From NCBI RefSeq assembly GCF_900142015.1, contig NZ_FQZN01000014.1, positions 1-64,000 of the forward strand: a DNA stretch of 64,000 nucleotides. The letters run 5' to 3'. Position numbers and translations under genes: made by a program. This document shows positions 8,152 through 18,390 of the stretch, in pieces. Under the pieces are notes generated by a model. That model was given only the letters and a program-made list of their open reading frames with translations. It did no database searches and was not told where the DNA came from. The DNA comes from Bacteroides stercorirosoris. GTDB lineage: Bacteria > Bacteroidota > Bacteroidia > Bacteroidales > Bacteroidaceae. How positions within the stretch are numbered: position 1 is the stretch's first letter; each line of letters starts with the position of its first letter.

Positions 8152-10731
8152 ATGCTTGAACAAGACAGAATTATAAAGATTAACATCGAGGAGGAAATGA
8201 AGTCATCGTACATTGACTACTCCATGTCGGTCATAGTTTCACGTGCCCTTCCGGATGTTAGAGATGGTTTTAAGCCTGTCCACCGTAGAATTCTCTTCGG
8301 AATGATGGGACTGGGAAATACGTCTGATAAACCTTATAAAAAATCAGCCAGAGTTGTAGGTGAAGTATTAGGTAAATATCACCCGCATGGTGACTCTTCC
8401 GTTTACGGTGCACTGGTCCGCATGGCACAGCCTTGGGCAATGCGCTACTTAATAGTAGACGGCCAGGGTAACTATGGTTCAGTGGATGGTGATAGTGCAG
8501 CAGCTATGCGTTACACAGAGTGTCGCCTGCAAAAGATTGGTGAAGACATGATGCAAGACCTTGACAAAGAAACCGTTGATATGCAAAACAACTTCGACGA
8601 TTCTTTGCAGGAGCCTACCGTAATGCCAACCCGTATTCCGAATCTTTTGGTAAACGGTGCATCTGGTATCGCAGTAGGTATGGCAACCAATATGCCGACT
8701 CACAACTTAGCCGAAGTTATTGATGCTTGCGTTGCATATATCGAAAACAACGATATCGAAATAGAGGAGCTGATGAATTATGTGAAAGCTCCCGACTTTC
8801 CAACAGGCGGATATATATATGGTATGAGTGGTGTACGCGAAGCCTATCTTACCGGTCGTGGTCGTGTTATCATGCGCGCTAAAGCAGAAATTGAAACCAG
8901 TTCCACGCATGACAAAATTGTCATCACAGAAATACCCTATGGTGTCAATAAGGCTGAACTGATCAAGAATATCGCTGATTTGGCTAACGACAAGAAGATT
9001 GAAGGCATTTCTAACGCCAATGACGAATCTGACCGTGAGGGTATGCGTATCGTTATTGATATTAAGCGTGATGCCAATGCCAGTGTCGTTCTGAATAAGC
9101 TCTACAAAATGACTCTATTGCAGACATCTTTCAGTGTAAATAACGTAGCATTGGTACATGGACGTCCCCGTCTGTTGAACCTGAAAGATATGATTAAGTA
9201 CTTCGTAGAACACCGTCACGAAGTAGTTATTCGTCGTACTCAATACGATTTACGTAAAGCTAAAGAACGTGCTCACATTCTGGAAGGATTGATTATCGCA
9301 TCAGATAATATTGATGAGGTAATCCGTATCATTCGCGCAGCTAAAACTCCTAATGATGCTATTGCAGGTCTGATTGAACGTTTTCAATTAACCGAAATCC
9401 AGTCTCGCGCCATTGTAGAAATGCGTTTACGCCAATTAACCGGACTGATGCAAGATCAGCTTCATGCTGAATATGAAGAAGTAATGAAGCAAATCGCTTA
9501 CTACGAAGAAATACTCTCAAACGATGAACTTTGCCGTAAAGTTATTACAGATGAGTTAGTCGAAGTAAAAGCCAAATATGGAGATAAACGTCGTTCAGAG
9601 ATCGTTTATTCATCTGAAGAATTCAACCCGGAAGATTTTTATGCAGATGATGAGATGATTATCACTATTTCACATATGGGATATATCAAACGTACACCAT
9701 TGAGCGAATTCCGTGCCCAAAATCGCGGTGGGGTAGGCTCTAAAGGTACAGATACCCGTGATGCAGACTTCATTGAACACATATATCCAGCAACTATGCA
9801 CAATACCATGATGTTCTTTACTCAGAAAGGTAAGTGCTACTGGCTCAAAGTATATGAAATTCCTGAAGGTAGCAAGAATTCAAAAGGACGTGCTATCCAG
9901 AATTTGCTGAATATAGATTCGGACGATGCTGTAAATGCATATCTGCGTGTGAAAAACCTTTCTGATCAGGAATTCATTAATAGCCATTATGTTTTCTTCT
10001 GTACTAAAAATGGTGTTATTAAGAAAACATTGCTTGAGCAATATTCACGTCCCCGTCAAAATGGTGTAAACGCTATCACTATTCGCGAAGATGACCGCGT
10101 TATTGAAGTGCGTATGACCAACGGCGATAATGAAATTATTATTGCTAACCGCAATGGACGCGCTATCCGTTTCCATGAAAGTGCTGTGCGTGTTATGGGG
10201 CGTACTGCAACAGGTGTACGTGGTATGACACTTGATGAAGATGGACAGGATGAAGTAGTAGGAATGATTTGCATTAAAGATCCTGAAGCGGAAACTATTA
10301 TGGTGGTTTCTGAACAAGGCTATGGTAAGCGTTCTGATATTGAAGACTATCGTAAGACTAACCGTGGTGGTAAGGGTGTAAAAACAATGAACATTACTGA
10401 TAAAACAGGTAAATTGGTAACAATCAAGTCCGTAACAGATGATAATGACTTGATGATTATCAACAAATCCGGTATTACTATCCGTCTGAAAGTAGCTGAT
10501 GTTCGTATCATGGGACGTGCCACACAAGGTGTTCGCTTGATTAATCTTGAAAAGAGAAACGATGAGATCGGTTCAGTATGTAAGGTTACTTCTGAGAGCA
10601 TGGAAGACGAAATACCTGTTGATACAGATGAAGCCTCTCCCGTATCCCCAGTATCTACAAACGAAACAACAGAAGGGGAGGAAGAGAACTATACTTCTGA
10701 GAATGAAATAAACAATGAAGATGAAGAATAG
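8152..10731 (+). CDS. gyrA: DNA gyrase subunit A
   Basis: The cleavage-religation subunit of gyrase, 859 residues. The winged-helix domain carries the catalytic tyrosine in AAMRYTE (Tyr121, Escherichia coli Tyr122). The quinolone region [17 protein letters not shown] aligns without gaps to E. coli. Ser82 is kept (E. coli Ser83), but Gly86 stands where E. coli has Asp87. The C-terminal pinwheel has the GyrA-box-like NRGGKG near residue 740 and an acidic tail of about 40 residues. The first ATG is used, with MLEQDRI typical of the family. The next gene follows 31 bases after the stop and is probably co-transcribed. Confidence 0.97.
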   Translation: MLEQDRIIKINIEEEMKSSYIDYSMSVIVSRALPDVRDGFKPVHRRILFGMMGLGNTSDKPYKKSARVVGEVLGKYHPHGDSSVYGALVRMAQPWAMRYLIVDGQGNYGSVDGDSAAAMRYTECRLQKIGEDMMQDLDKETVDMQNNFDDSLQEPTVMPTRIPNLLVNGASGIAVGMATNMPTHNLAEVIDACVAYIENNDIEIEELMNYVKAPDFPTGGYIYGMSGVREAYLTGRGRVIMRAKAEIETSSTHDKIVITEIPYGVNKAELIKNIADLANDKKIEGISNANDESDREGMRIVIDIKRDANASVVLNKLYKMTLLQTSFSVNNVALVHGRPRLLNLKDMIKYFVEHRHEVVIRRTQYDLRKAKERAHILEGLIIASDNIDEVIRIIRAAKTPNDAIAGLIERFQLTEIQSRAIVEMRLRQLTGLMQDQLHAEYEEVMKQIAYYEEILSNDELCRKVITDELVEVKAKYGDKRRSEIVYSSEEFNPEDFYADDEMIITISHMGYIKRTPLSEFRAQNRGGVGSKGTDTRDADFIEHIYPATMHNTMMFFTQKGKCYWLKVYEIPEGSKNSKGRAIQNLLNIDSDDAVNAYLRVKNLSDQEFINSHYVFFCTKNGVIKKTLLEQYSRPRQNGVNAITIREDDRVIEVRMTNGDNEIIIANRNGRAIRFHESAVRVMGRTATGVRGMTLDEDGQDEVVGMICIKDPEAETIMVVSEQGYGKRSDIEDYRKTNRGGKGVKTMNITDKTGKLVTIKSVTDDNDLMIINKSGITIRLKVADVRIMGRATQGVRLINLEKRNDEIGSVCKVTSESMEDEIPVDTDEASPVSPVSTNETTEGEEENYTSENEINNEDEE

Positions 10732-10762
10732 ACATAATATTAATTTTAATTTTACATTTATC

Positions 10763-12019
10763 ATGAAAAGAGTATTATTTTCAGTGATTTTATTGCTCGC
10801 TGCAGGCTTCACTTTCGCTCAAGAAAAGACTGTGAAAGAAGCTAAAAGCATTGCGAATGAAGTGAATCCGGACTTTAACAAGGCCGAACAGCTCATCAAT
10901 CAAGCCTTGACTAATCCTGAAACAAAGGATAATGCCGATACTTGGGATGTAGCAGGTTTTATTCAAAAGAGAAGTAATGAAAAGCAAATGGAAAATGCCT
11001 ATTTAAGAAAACCTTACGATACACTTAAGGTATATAATAGTGCGTTGAATATGTGCAAATATTACCTCAAGTGCGATGAACTTGCACAAATTCCGAATGA
11101 AAAGGGAAAAATTAAGAACAAATACAGAAAAGCAAACTCTGCCGCTATTATTGCAGAACGTCCTAACTTAATCAATGGCGGTATTCAATACTACAATCTG
11201 GAGAAAAACAAAGAAGCTTTAGATTTCTTTGGAACTTATATTGAAACAGCTCAGAGTCCAATGTTTGAGAAGGAAAACTTCTTGCAAACAGATACTGTTT
11301 TACCTCAGATTGCATATTATGCAAGCTTAGCTGCTGCTAAAATGGAAGATTATCCGAGCGTCTTAAAATATGCTCCGTATGCTCAAAATGACAAAGAAGT
11401 GGGGCAATACGCTATGGAATTCATCTCTACAGCTTTAAAAGCACAAGGTGATACAGTTAAATGGATTGCTTCTTTGAAAGAAGGTTTGCAGAAATATCCG
11501 CAACATTCATTCTTCTTTGGTCATTTGATTGATTACTATAGCAACAACAACAAATATGACGAAGCTATGCAATTTGCTGATGGCATGTTGGAAAAGGATC
11601 CTAATAATACATTTTATTTGTATGTAAAGGGATATCTTTATCACAATATGTATACTAACCTAAAAAATGAAAAGAAAGATCAAGAAGCTGCAGATGCCCT
11701 TAATAAAGCTATCGAATATTATACTAAAACAACAGAAATAGATCCAAACTATGCAGAAGCATATTCTAATTTAGGATTAATCTACTGTTTGCAAGCACAA
11801 GACTTTTCCGAGAAAGCAAGTGCAGATGTAAATGATCCAAAATATAAGGAAGATCAAGCTACTTTGAAAGCTTTTTATGAAAAAGCAAAACCTTGTTATG
11901 AAAAAGCAAGAGCATTGAAACCCGACCAAAAAGATTTATGGATGAACGGTTTGTACCGAGTATACTATAATTTGGATATGGGACCTGAATTTGAAGAAAT
12001 TGAAAAGATGGTAAACTAA
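10763..12019 (+). CDS. Exported tetratricopeptide-repeat protein
   Basis: 418 residues. The ATG at 10763 is chosen because it gives a clean signal peptide (MKRVLFSVILLLAAGFTFAQ). An in-frame ATG at 10715 overlaps the end of gyrA and would add a polar extension. TPR-like helix pairs are visible in the second half, for example YAEAYSNLGLIYCLQAQ near residue 330 and a repeat with ALKPDQKDLWMNGLYRVYYNL at the end. It is probably periplasmic and scaffold-like; the partner is unknown. It shares the gyrA transcript and ends at a strong terminator. Confidence 0.85.
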   Translation: MKRVLFSVILLLAAGFTFAQEKTVKEAKSIANEVNPDFNKAEQLINQALTNPETKDNADTWDVAGFIQKRSNEKQMENAYLRKPYDTLKVYNSALNMCKYYLKCDELAQIPNEKGKIKNKYRKANSAAIIAERPNLINGGIQYYNLEKNKEALDFFGTYIETAQSPMFEKENFLQTDTVLPQIAYYASLAAAKMEDYPSVLKYAPYAQNDKEVGQYAMEFISTALKAQGDTVKWIASLKEGLQKYPQHSFFFGHLIDYYSNNNKYDEAMQFADGMLEKDPNNTFYLYVKGYLYHNMYTNLKNEKKDQEAADALNKAIEYYTKTTEIDPNYAEAYSNLGLIYCLQAQDFSEKASADVNDPKYKEDQATLKAFYEKAKPCYEKARALKPDQKDLWMNGLYRVYYNLDMGPEFEEIEKMVN

Positions 12020-12044
12020 TCCATTGGTATAAAAATGTAATAAC

Positions 12045-12086
12045 AAGAAAGAGGATGTGCTCTGTGTTTGAACACATCCTCTTTTC
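12045..12086 (+). terminator. Terminator after the gyrA-TPR unit
   Basis: The stem AAGAGGATGTG with CACATCCTCTT has a loop of about 12 bases, then a T-rich tract (TTTTCTATATT). Confidence 0.8.
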
Positions 12087-12202
12087 TATATTGAGTCAGC
12101 CAATTAAATATAGGGGAGGTTAATAATTATATTCCAAAAATGTCAGCTCTATATATTAAACATAATACAGATTATTGACTCGAAATCCATGCGTTATTTT
12201 CT

Positions 12203-13333
12203 TTAACTTGGGCGTCCATAAATAACTAACAATGGTGTATCAGAGTGAAAAATCATCTTTCGGGCAATTCCAGGATTGAATAAGCGGGAAAAGATATTTC
12301 GTTTGTATGTTGTTAATGTAATAATGTCAATATGATTGTTTTTTATATAGTCATCTAAGCTATTCAGAAAATCATCATTCATCACAACATCATAATGTAT
12401 TTCTAAATCCGGATATTGCTTTTGAAAGTATTCTTTAATACCACCTAATTTAATTTCATTCCACGTGTCTTTAACATCCGACAAATGAATTAAAGATACA
12501 GAAAAATGAAATAGTTTCAAAGCAGCAATTAATGTATCAAACGCAATTAAGTCTCGTTGATCAAAATTGGTAATAAATGCAATACGCTTAGCTTCAGATA
12601 ATTGTTTAAATGGAGTATTCTCTGGTATGGCTAAAACCGGCACACGACTTCGCTCAATCACTTCAGCTGTTACACTACCAATTAAGTCTATATCTTTCTG
12701 ATTTTTACCACGAGTACCCATAATGATGATACGCGGCCTATTTTCTTTCGAATAACGAAGAATCTCCTCTTCAGGAATACCCTCACGTAATACACAACTA
12801 TATTTCACATTTGGAAATTCTCCAGAAGCTACCTTCTCCTTTATATTATCCGATAAGGTATTTAAGTCTGCGTGAACCTTTTGTAGTATATTTTTCACAT
12901 TTTCTTCATCTGCAATCTGATAATTGAAAACATCTCCATAAGGCAATGAAGTAGTATAAATCGGTGTAAAATAAATATGTAACAATACCACCTCTGCACC
13001 CATATTTTGGGCAAAATTAAAGCCAAATTCACATGCTTTCATTGAATAATTAGAGAAGTCAACAGGGATTAAGACCTTATTACTTTCTTTCTCTACTTTA
13101 GCTGGCTTCCCTCCTACTACCTCTTCTGATAGCCAGACAGAACTTTCCGTAATCTTTAAAGCACGTGGTAAATCGCTTTCTTTTATACGTAAGCGCACAC
13201 CTGAAGATACCACAGGCTGTATTTGATTTACATTGTGAATATAGGTTTCGATACCTTCATTCTCAAGTACGTTTTTCAATATCTGAGCTTTAGCATAAGT
13301 CAGAATGGCTAAGGTTACTAACTTGTCTTCCAT
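12203..13333 (-). CDS. Universal stress protein, two UspA domains with an N-terminal DUF2007-like domain
   Basis: 376 residues from the ATG at 13333 (an upstream TTG at 13339 would add two residues). Residues 1-70 resemble the DUF2007 signal-transducing domain (LVTLAILTYAKAQILKNVLE). The first Usp domain (about 83-235) carries the nucleotide-binding motif GTRGKN...GSVTAEVIERSRVPVLAIP, typical of ATP-binding Usp proteins. The second, about 245-376, is degenerate and ends HSDTPLLVIYG. It is a cytosolic stress-response protein with no defined reaction. A palindrome separates it from the upstream small gene. Confidence 0.85.
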   Translation of the reverse strand: MEDKLVTLAILTYAKAQILKNVLENEGIETYIHNVNQIQPVVSSGVRLRIKESDLPRALKITESSVWLSEEVVGGKPAKVEKESNKVLIPVDFSNYSMKACEFGFNFAQNMGAEVVLLHIYFTPIYTTSLPYGDVFNYQIADEENVKNILQKVHADLNTLSDNIKEKVASGEFPNVKYSCVLREGIPEEEILRYSKENRPRIIIMGTRGKNQKDIDLIGSVTAEVIERSRVPVLAIPENTPFKQLSEAKRIAFITNFDQRDLIAFDTLIAALKLFHFSVSLIHLSDVKDTWNEIKLGGIKEYFQKQYPDLEIHYDVVMNDDFLNSLDDYIKNNHIDIITLTTYKRNIFSRLFNPGIARKMIFHSDTPLLVIYGRPS

Positions 13334-13366
13334 AATCAACTGTTTTTACTTTATAAACAAACAAGA

Positions 13367-13396
13367 AATCCCAATTGTTTGTTTATCAATTGGGAT
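13367..13396 (-). terminator. Hairpin between the small DNA-binding gene and the usp gene
   Basis: The arms AATCCCAATTG and CAATTGGGATT are perfect, with a loop of about 8 bases followed by TCTTGTTTG on the minus strand. It lies 20 bases after the stop at 13416 and probably ends that transcript, although the U-tract is weak. Confidence 0.6.
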
Positions 13397-13415
13397 TCAT
13401 CTATACTTTCTTTTC

Positions 13416-13691
13416 TTAAGCTCGAACAGGCTCAGCTGCACCGGTATTCATTTCATCTAATATTTTGAGAGCTCTATCAAGAACAGTAGTATCGTCCAGC
13501 ATAACTAAACCACCATCCGGTCCAGGTTCTAAGTGTATGCCAACACTCTTGCCTTCTTTGAAATTATGACCGCCAAAAAAGTTTCTAACTGTATCAACGT
13601 TCAATCCGAGCTCATCGGCTATTCTATGCATACTACCAGTAGGTAATGAGTCTTTAATTTTGCGAAGTTCATTAAATGTTATTGTTCTCAT
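13416..13691 (-). CDS. Small conserved DNA-binding-like protein
   Basis: 91 residues. The first 45 look like a helix-turn-helix: FNELRKIKDSLPTGSMHRIADELGLNV, then a turn and a second helix. The remainder ends in a helix (DRALKILDEMN). The composition is like small Bacteroidetes proteins annotated as DNA-binding. It is a single gene with an AT-rich leader and its own terminator-like hairpin. The target is unknown. Confidence 0.7.
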   Translation of the reverse strand: MRTITFNELRKIKDSLPTGSMHRIADELGLNVDTVRNFFGGHNFKEGKSVGIHLEPGPDGGLVMLDDTTVLDRALKILDEMNTGAAEPVRA

Positions 13692-13802
13692 ATTTATAAA
13701 TTTAATGGTTAATAACTGTGAGTTTCATTTATCACGCTATAAACTTAAGGAAAAAAAAAGATAAATCAAACATTTTCGATATCTTTTTTACAAAATAAAA
13801 GA

Positions 13803-13845
13803 AACCCGCCAAAAGAATATTCATACTTTTCCTTTTGGCAGGTTC
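13803..13845 (-). terminator. Terminator of the bat operon
   Basis: The minus strand has AACCTGCCAAAAG pairing with CTTTTGGCGGGTT (one G-U), then TCTTTTAT. It is placed 44 bases after the batE stop. Confidence 0.8.
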
Positions 13846-13888
13846 CTTTCCTATTATTAACTATCTTACTATGAAAGAATTATATATA

Positions 13889-14725
13889 TCAGATAACTTC
13901 TACGGATGATGCTGGTACCCAGCCTACCTTACCATCTTCCAAGCGGATTTCTTTCCACTCACGCATAGAGTTATCTTTAATTTCCACCTTTCTCCCCTCA
14001 TGCAATATGAATAGACTTGTACCCGTTTCACTTGGAGTACTACGTACCGTTACACTTGGAGTTAACACAATGGCATTATTACGGTTCAATAACTCACCTT
14101 TCTGCTGAAAAGCAAAGACATTTGCAAAAATGACTAATATCAAAAATACAATTCCTGCAATGAATCCAGTTTTTTTCCATACAATCTGCCTGGAAAAGAA
14201 AAAGAAATAAAGAGATGCCAGCAATAAAAAGAAACTAACTATACCTACTTTTGCCCATGCATCCACACTCAAACAATTAATTAACGATTTTGTCCAAGAT
14301 ACAAAAAATATCTCAGCTACTGGAACTACTTTATCAATAGTTTTTGCACGAGCTATTTCCAAATTAGCACGAATATCAGCATTTCCAGGCTGTATTAGTA
14401 AAGCACGCTCATAATTTAAGATAGCCTTTGCTACATCACCAGCCTTGTAATAACTGTTCCCTAAATTATAATATACCTCAGCTGCTTCCCCATCTTTCAA
14501 CAAAGCTTCGTATATCTGAATAGCAGAAGCATAGTCATTTTTCATATATGCGCTATCTCCTTCTGCTTTTGTCACCCCATTCTCTAACTTCGTGGCTGAA
14601 AATTCTGAATGAGAGCCTATTATGACCGAATCATTCGCATTCTGCAATGTATCAGATGAAGCCTGTCCGAAAGAGGTCGTCGCCATAAGCAGGCCAAGGG
14701 TAAAAAACAATATTTTTCTCATCAT
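13889..14725 (-). CDS. batE: BatE, TPR and SH3-domain membrane protein
   Basis: 278 residues. A signal peptide (about 1-20) is followed by two or three TPR units (about 60-125, with AEVYYNLGNSYYKAGDVAKAILNYERALL). Two membrane segments follow (about 155-177 and 187-207), and a bacterial SH3-like domain forms the last 65 residues, ending GKVGWVPASSVEVI. This is the BatE layout of the aerotolerance operon. It starts 12 bases after batD and is the last gene of the unit. It probably scaffolds the Bat complex at the inner membrane. Confidence 0.88.
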   Translation of the reverse strand: MMRKILFFTLGLLMATTSFGQASSDTLQNANDSVIIGSHSEFSATKLENGVTKAEGDSAYMKNDYASAIQIYEALLKDGEAAEVYYNLGNSYYKAGDVAKAILNYERALLIQPGNADIRANLEIARAKTIDKVVPVAEIFFVSWTKSLINCLSVDAWAKVGIVSFFLLLASLYFFFFSRQIVWKKTGFIAGIVFLILVIFANVFAFQQKGELLNRNNAIVLTPSVTVRSTPSETGTSLFILHEGRKVEIKDNSMREWKEIRLEDGKVGWVPASSVEVI

Positions 14726-14737
14726 ATAACCTCCTAA

Positions 14738-16585
14738 TTAATGTTTAATCGAGTTCTCCATTTTACTAATTACCGCCAATGAAGCTGAGTAAACCTTATC
14801 CATAGCCTGATTATCATCACCAGGAGCAAAACGGGCAAATTCACAATCATTCAGTGCTGCAAGAAACTCTTTAATTAATGCATCCTCTACTCCATATTTA
14901 CGAAGCTCCTCTTCAATATTATCTTTAGAAAGTCGTGAAACAGGAATATTCAATTTATCACTAATATACCCCCAAAGGGCTTTTAATACTTCATCGTAGA
15001 AAATATCTTTCTTATTTTCAGATAACAGTTTACCGGCTAATTTCATACGCTTGACAGCAACCTTATTAGCCTTTTTAGTACGCATTCTAGCCACATTTGC
15101 ATTAGCAGCTATCTGTTTACGGTAAATAATAAAGAAGATGATAAACGCAATACCTGGCACTAAATAGAGCAACCAATACACCATGGAATCAAAGAAAAAA
15201 GCTCCCTTTTGAGAAAGAGTCACATCATTTTGCTTGATGAAGCGAATATCCTCGTTCAATATCCTCAAATCCTCCTTATTAGTGAAGTTTGCAATAGTCT
15301 GCGCAGCGTTCCCCTCACCCTTCTCTACATGAAGCTCATATTCCTCTGTAGTTAATGTCTTATAGGATCGGGATTTGATATCGAAATAGCTAAATTTAAC
15401 AGCCGGTATCTTAAACGTTCCCGCATTGCGTGGAATAGCAAGATACTCAATTACTTTACTACCCGAAAGACCAGCATTAGTCAGACGGAACTTATTGTCC
15501 ACTTTGGGATCATACATCTCAAAGTCATCCGGAAATTTAACTTCGGGATCGCCAATCAACTTTAAGTTACCTGTGCCGGAAATCACAAGCTTAATGGTAA
15601 CAGCATCATTGGTCTTCACATTAGTGCTATTGATAGAAGAGGAAATACTAAACTCTCCCACTCCACCGGAGAAATCAGCAGGTTTACCGTCCGGCAAAGA
15701 CTTAACATCAATTGTTAATTTAGGAGTAGTCAATATCTTTTTAACTTCAATATAATTGCTACCTCCATTAAAGAAAGCTTCAAATGGGTCTGATACTTGA
15801 GTAGCTTTGGCTACAGAAGCATCAAAACGTGCCGGTTCAATGGTCAAATTACCAGACTGTTGAGGAAACAATACAAACTGGCGATACACAGTAGTCTGAT
15901 AATTTCTGCCCTTATAATGTTCCAAACTCCATCTTCTATCATTCGGAAGTTCCACCTCTTGAGAATGAAATCCCTTGAAATCAGGAAGTTTTACATTGTC
16001 AAAACGTTGTAAATCAACTAGAGTATAGATTTTATATGTCAGCAGGAAAGCTTCCTGCTCATATACATTTGTCTTACTTGCAGTAGCTGTAATAAATAAA
16101 TCCTGATTAGAAATAGAAGTACCCGAAGAAGCACGGCTGGTATTACTTTGCTGACCACTACTACTACTTCCACCTGAAGATGCCGCTGCTGCCTGATCCG
16201 CAGGAAGCACTTTAACATGCACTGAATTAGAAACCATCTGATTACCATCAGCCGTAATCGTAGCACCCGGAATGGTAAAACTACCTTCCGCTGTAGCCAT
16301 CAAAATATAAGTAAATGTGATGCTACTGGTTGAGGTTGATACACCATTAATGATTTGCATACTACTTTGCTGTGAACGACTGGGTCCCATCAGTACATCA
16401 AAACCTTTGATAGAGGGAGCACGGAAATCTCTCACCTTCTGTGTAGTCACTGTATATGACAGCCGAAACTGGTCACCTACCGCTACTGCATCAGGAGCTG
16501 ACGCGGTAAATGACACTTTTTCGTCAGCAAAAGCCTGTAAACTGACTGCTACCAGTGCTATCCATAAGAAAATTAATTTTCTCAT
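14738..16585 (-). CDS. batD: BatD, large periplasmic protein of the Bat system
   Basis: 615 residues. A signal peptide is followed by a long periplasmic region of beta-sandwich repeats (about 20-440), including a Ser/Gly-rich linker near 135-160. One membrane segment lies near 462-483 and a helical cytoplasmic tail of about 130 residues follows. This fits the BatD/oxygen-tolerance family. It lies between batC (22 bases upstream) and batE, so co-transcription is near certain. Confidence 0.9.
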   Translation of the reverse strand: MRKLIFLWIALVAVSLQAFADEKVSFTASAPDAVAVGDQFRLSYTVTTQKVRDFRAPSIKGFDVLMGPSRSQQSSMQIINGVSTSTSSITFTYILMATAEGSFTIPGATITADGNQMVSNSVHVKVLPADQAAAASSGGSSSSGQQSNTSRASSGTSISNQDLFITATASKTNVYEQEAFLLTYKIYTLVDLQRFDNVKLPDFKGFHSQEVELPNDRRWSLEHYKGRNYQTTVYRQFVLFPQQSGNLTIEPARFDASVAKATQVSDPFEAFFNGGSNYIEVKKILTTPKLTIDVKSLPDGKPADFSGGVGEFSISSSINSTNVKTNDAVTIKLVISGTGNLKLIGDPEVKFPDDFEMYDPKVDNKFRLTNAGLSGSKVIEYLAIPRNAGTFKIPAVKFSYFDIKSRSYKTLTTEEYELHVEKGEGNAAQTIANFTNKEDLRILNEDIRFIKQNDVTLSQKGAFFFDSMVYWLLYLVPGIAFIIFFIIYRKQIAANANVARMRTKKANKVAVKRMKLAGKLLSENKKDIFYDEVLKALWGYISDKLNIPVSRLSKDNIEEELRKYGVEDALIKEFLAALNDCEFARFAPGDDNQAMDKVYSASLAVISKMENSIKH

Positions 16586-16607
16586 ATATTATCGTTTCTT
16601 TTATTAT

Positions 16608-17318
16608 TTACCAATCCTTTTCCAAGCGACCGCCCTGGATAACTTGCTGTTTCTTCACCTTATCCTGTACCTCCTTCTCATCCTGCATAACCGATTTCAG
16701 AAGCTGTTCAGCATTCTCCTTCGACATTTGGTTATCTTGTGGCTGAGATGGCTGTTGCTGCTGATCCTGATTTTGCTGATCTTGTTTATTCTGGTCCTGC
16801 TTATCCTGATTTTGTTCTTTCTCCTGATCTTGCTTGTTCTGATCCTGGTTCTGATCTTGATTCTGCTGATTTTCTTCCTGTTCTTTCAGCATCTTCTGAG
16901 CCAGAGCTAAATTATAGCGTGTTTCATTATCTTTCGGATTATTACGCAACGACTCCTTGTATGCTTCCACAGCCTTCGCATAATCTTTACCGGAATGAAA
17001 TATTACACCCATATTATGATAGATTTGAGCAAGCTTGCTTTTATCCTTCTCCATTTTAGTAGCAGCAACATATTGTTCCATAGCCTCCTGCAACTTATTC
17101 TGTTGCATAAGTGTATTACCCAGATTATACATTGATACTGTTGATTTGGGGTTGACATCAATGGCCTTACGATAATTCACTTCAGCATTCACATACGTGC
17201 TATCTTTATACGCACGGTTTCCTTTACGAATATAATCACGTTCCGCTTTCTGCGCAGAAACTGAAACAGCCGTCAACAGCAGCAAGATAATTCCGATAGT
17301 TTTATTTCTCATCATCAT
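16608..17318 (-). CDS. batC: BatC, TPR protein with a Gln/Asn/Asp-rich tract
   Basis: 236 residues with a signal peptide (about 1-22) and three TPR units (about 25-145, for example VSMYNLGNTLMQQNKLQEAMEQY). A low-complexity tract of about 50 residues made almost only of Q, N, D, K and E follows (about 148-200), then a short charged tail. The gene overlaps the 3' end of batB by 17 bases, and its start offers three consecutive ATG codons. This suggests translational coupling. It is probably a periplasmic adaptor in the Bat complex. Confidence 0.88.
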   Translation of the reverse strand: MMMRNKTIGIILLLLTAVSVSAQKAERDYIRKGNRAYKDSTYVNAEVNYRKAIDVNPKSTVSMYNLGNTLMQQNKLQEAMEQYVAATKMEKDKSKLAQIYHNMGVIFHSGKDYAKAVEAYKESLRNNPKDNETRYNLALAQKMLKEQEENQQNQDQNQDQNKQDQEKEQNQDKQDQNKQDQQNQDQQQQPSQPQDNQMSKENAEQLLKSVMQDEKEVQDKVKKQQVIQGGRLEKDW

Positions 17319-18348
17319 ACCTTTCTTCCTTTTTAAACAAATGGATATTACGGAATAACGGGTTTTTGCGTTCCAGAATCAGCATTTCGACCAATAACAG
17401 CAATAGAATAATCCATGCAATGGCCTGAAACTGTTCGTTGAATTCGGTATAAACCTGCGTTTCCACATCCGCTTTCGCCATTTTATTAATTTCCTGAGTA
17501 ATTGCCTTTTGTGCAGCATTCGAGTTATCCACACGCACATAAATACCATCTCCTGCCTGAGCTATTTCTTGGCACATCTGCTCATTCAGACGAGTAACAA
17601 CTACATTCCCGTCACGATCACGACGGAAATCATTCGTTCCCTCTACCGGAATAGGTGCACCGTCAGGCATACCTACGCCCAAAACATTGACTTGAATGCC
17701 TTTCTCTGCAGCAGCTTTAGCGGCTTCCGCCGCACCGCCTTCATGGTTCTCACCATCAGTAATAACAATGACGGCACGCCCTACCCCTTCCTGAGGCGTA
17801 AAACTACGAGTTGCCAGATTGATAGCCGCCCCGATTGCAGTACCCTGCTTTGATATCAATGACGGATTGATGGATTCCAAAAACATTTTAGCAGAGATAT
17901 AATCGCTCGTGATAGGCAACTGAGTAAAAGCGTCACCAGCAAACACAATCATACCTACCTTATCATTTTCCATCTTGTCTACCAATTGTGCCACCAATCT
18001 TTTAGCCTTTTCCAGACGGCTGGGCTGCACATCTTGCGCCAACATAGAGTTAGATATGTCCAATGCAATCATCACTTCCACTCCCTGGCGCTTCACAGTT
18101 TCCAGTTTGGAGCCAAACTGCGGACGTGCCAGCAATACTGCAAACAGTCCGATTGCAGCAAACACTAACCAAAACTTCACATCCGGACGATATTTAGATA
18201 CATCCGGCATCAGTTGTGCCATCAGCACCGGGTCACCAAACTTGCGGATTGCTTTCCGTCTCCGATAATTAGAGTACAGATAGAAAGCCGCCAAGAGAGG
18301 CAACAGGAGCAACAGGTATAAATATGTAGGTTCTTCAAATCGAAACAT
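17302..18348 (-). CDS. batB: BatB, von Willebrand factor A-domain membrane protein
   Basis: 348 residues. Two membrane segments lie near the N-terminus (about 8-25 and 60-77). The vWA domain (about 90-290) has a complete metal-binding site: DISNS (DxSxS) near residue 96, a Thr in KQGTAIG, and an Asp in VIVITDGENHEGG. A last membrane segment lies near 308-325. The domain faces the periplasm or the cytosol depending on topology, as in BatA. It starts 42 bases after batA. Confidence 0.92.
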   Translation of the reverse strand: MFRFEEPTYLYLLLLLPLLAAFYLYSNYRRRKAIRKFGDPVLMAQLMPDVSKYRPDVKFWLVFAAIGLFAVLLARPQFGSKLETVKRQGVEVMIALDISNSMLAQDVQPSRLEKAKRLVAQLVDKMENDKVGMIVFAGDAFTQLPITSDYISAKMFLESINPSLISKQGTAIGAAINLATRSFTPQEGVGRAVIVITDGENHEGGAAEAAKAAAEKGIQVNVLGVGMPDGAPIPVEGTNDFRRDRDGNVVVTRLNEQMCQEIAQAGDGIYVRVDNSNAAQKAITQEINKMAKADVETQVYTEFNEQFQAIAWIILLLLLVEMLILERKNPLFRNIHLFKKEERYDDEK

Positions 18349-18390
18349 CTTTCTATTACATTTTAGTAATTTACAATTAATGCACTGTCT

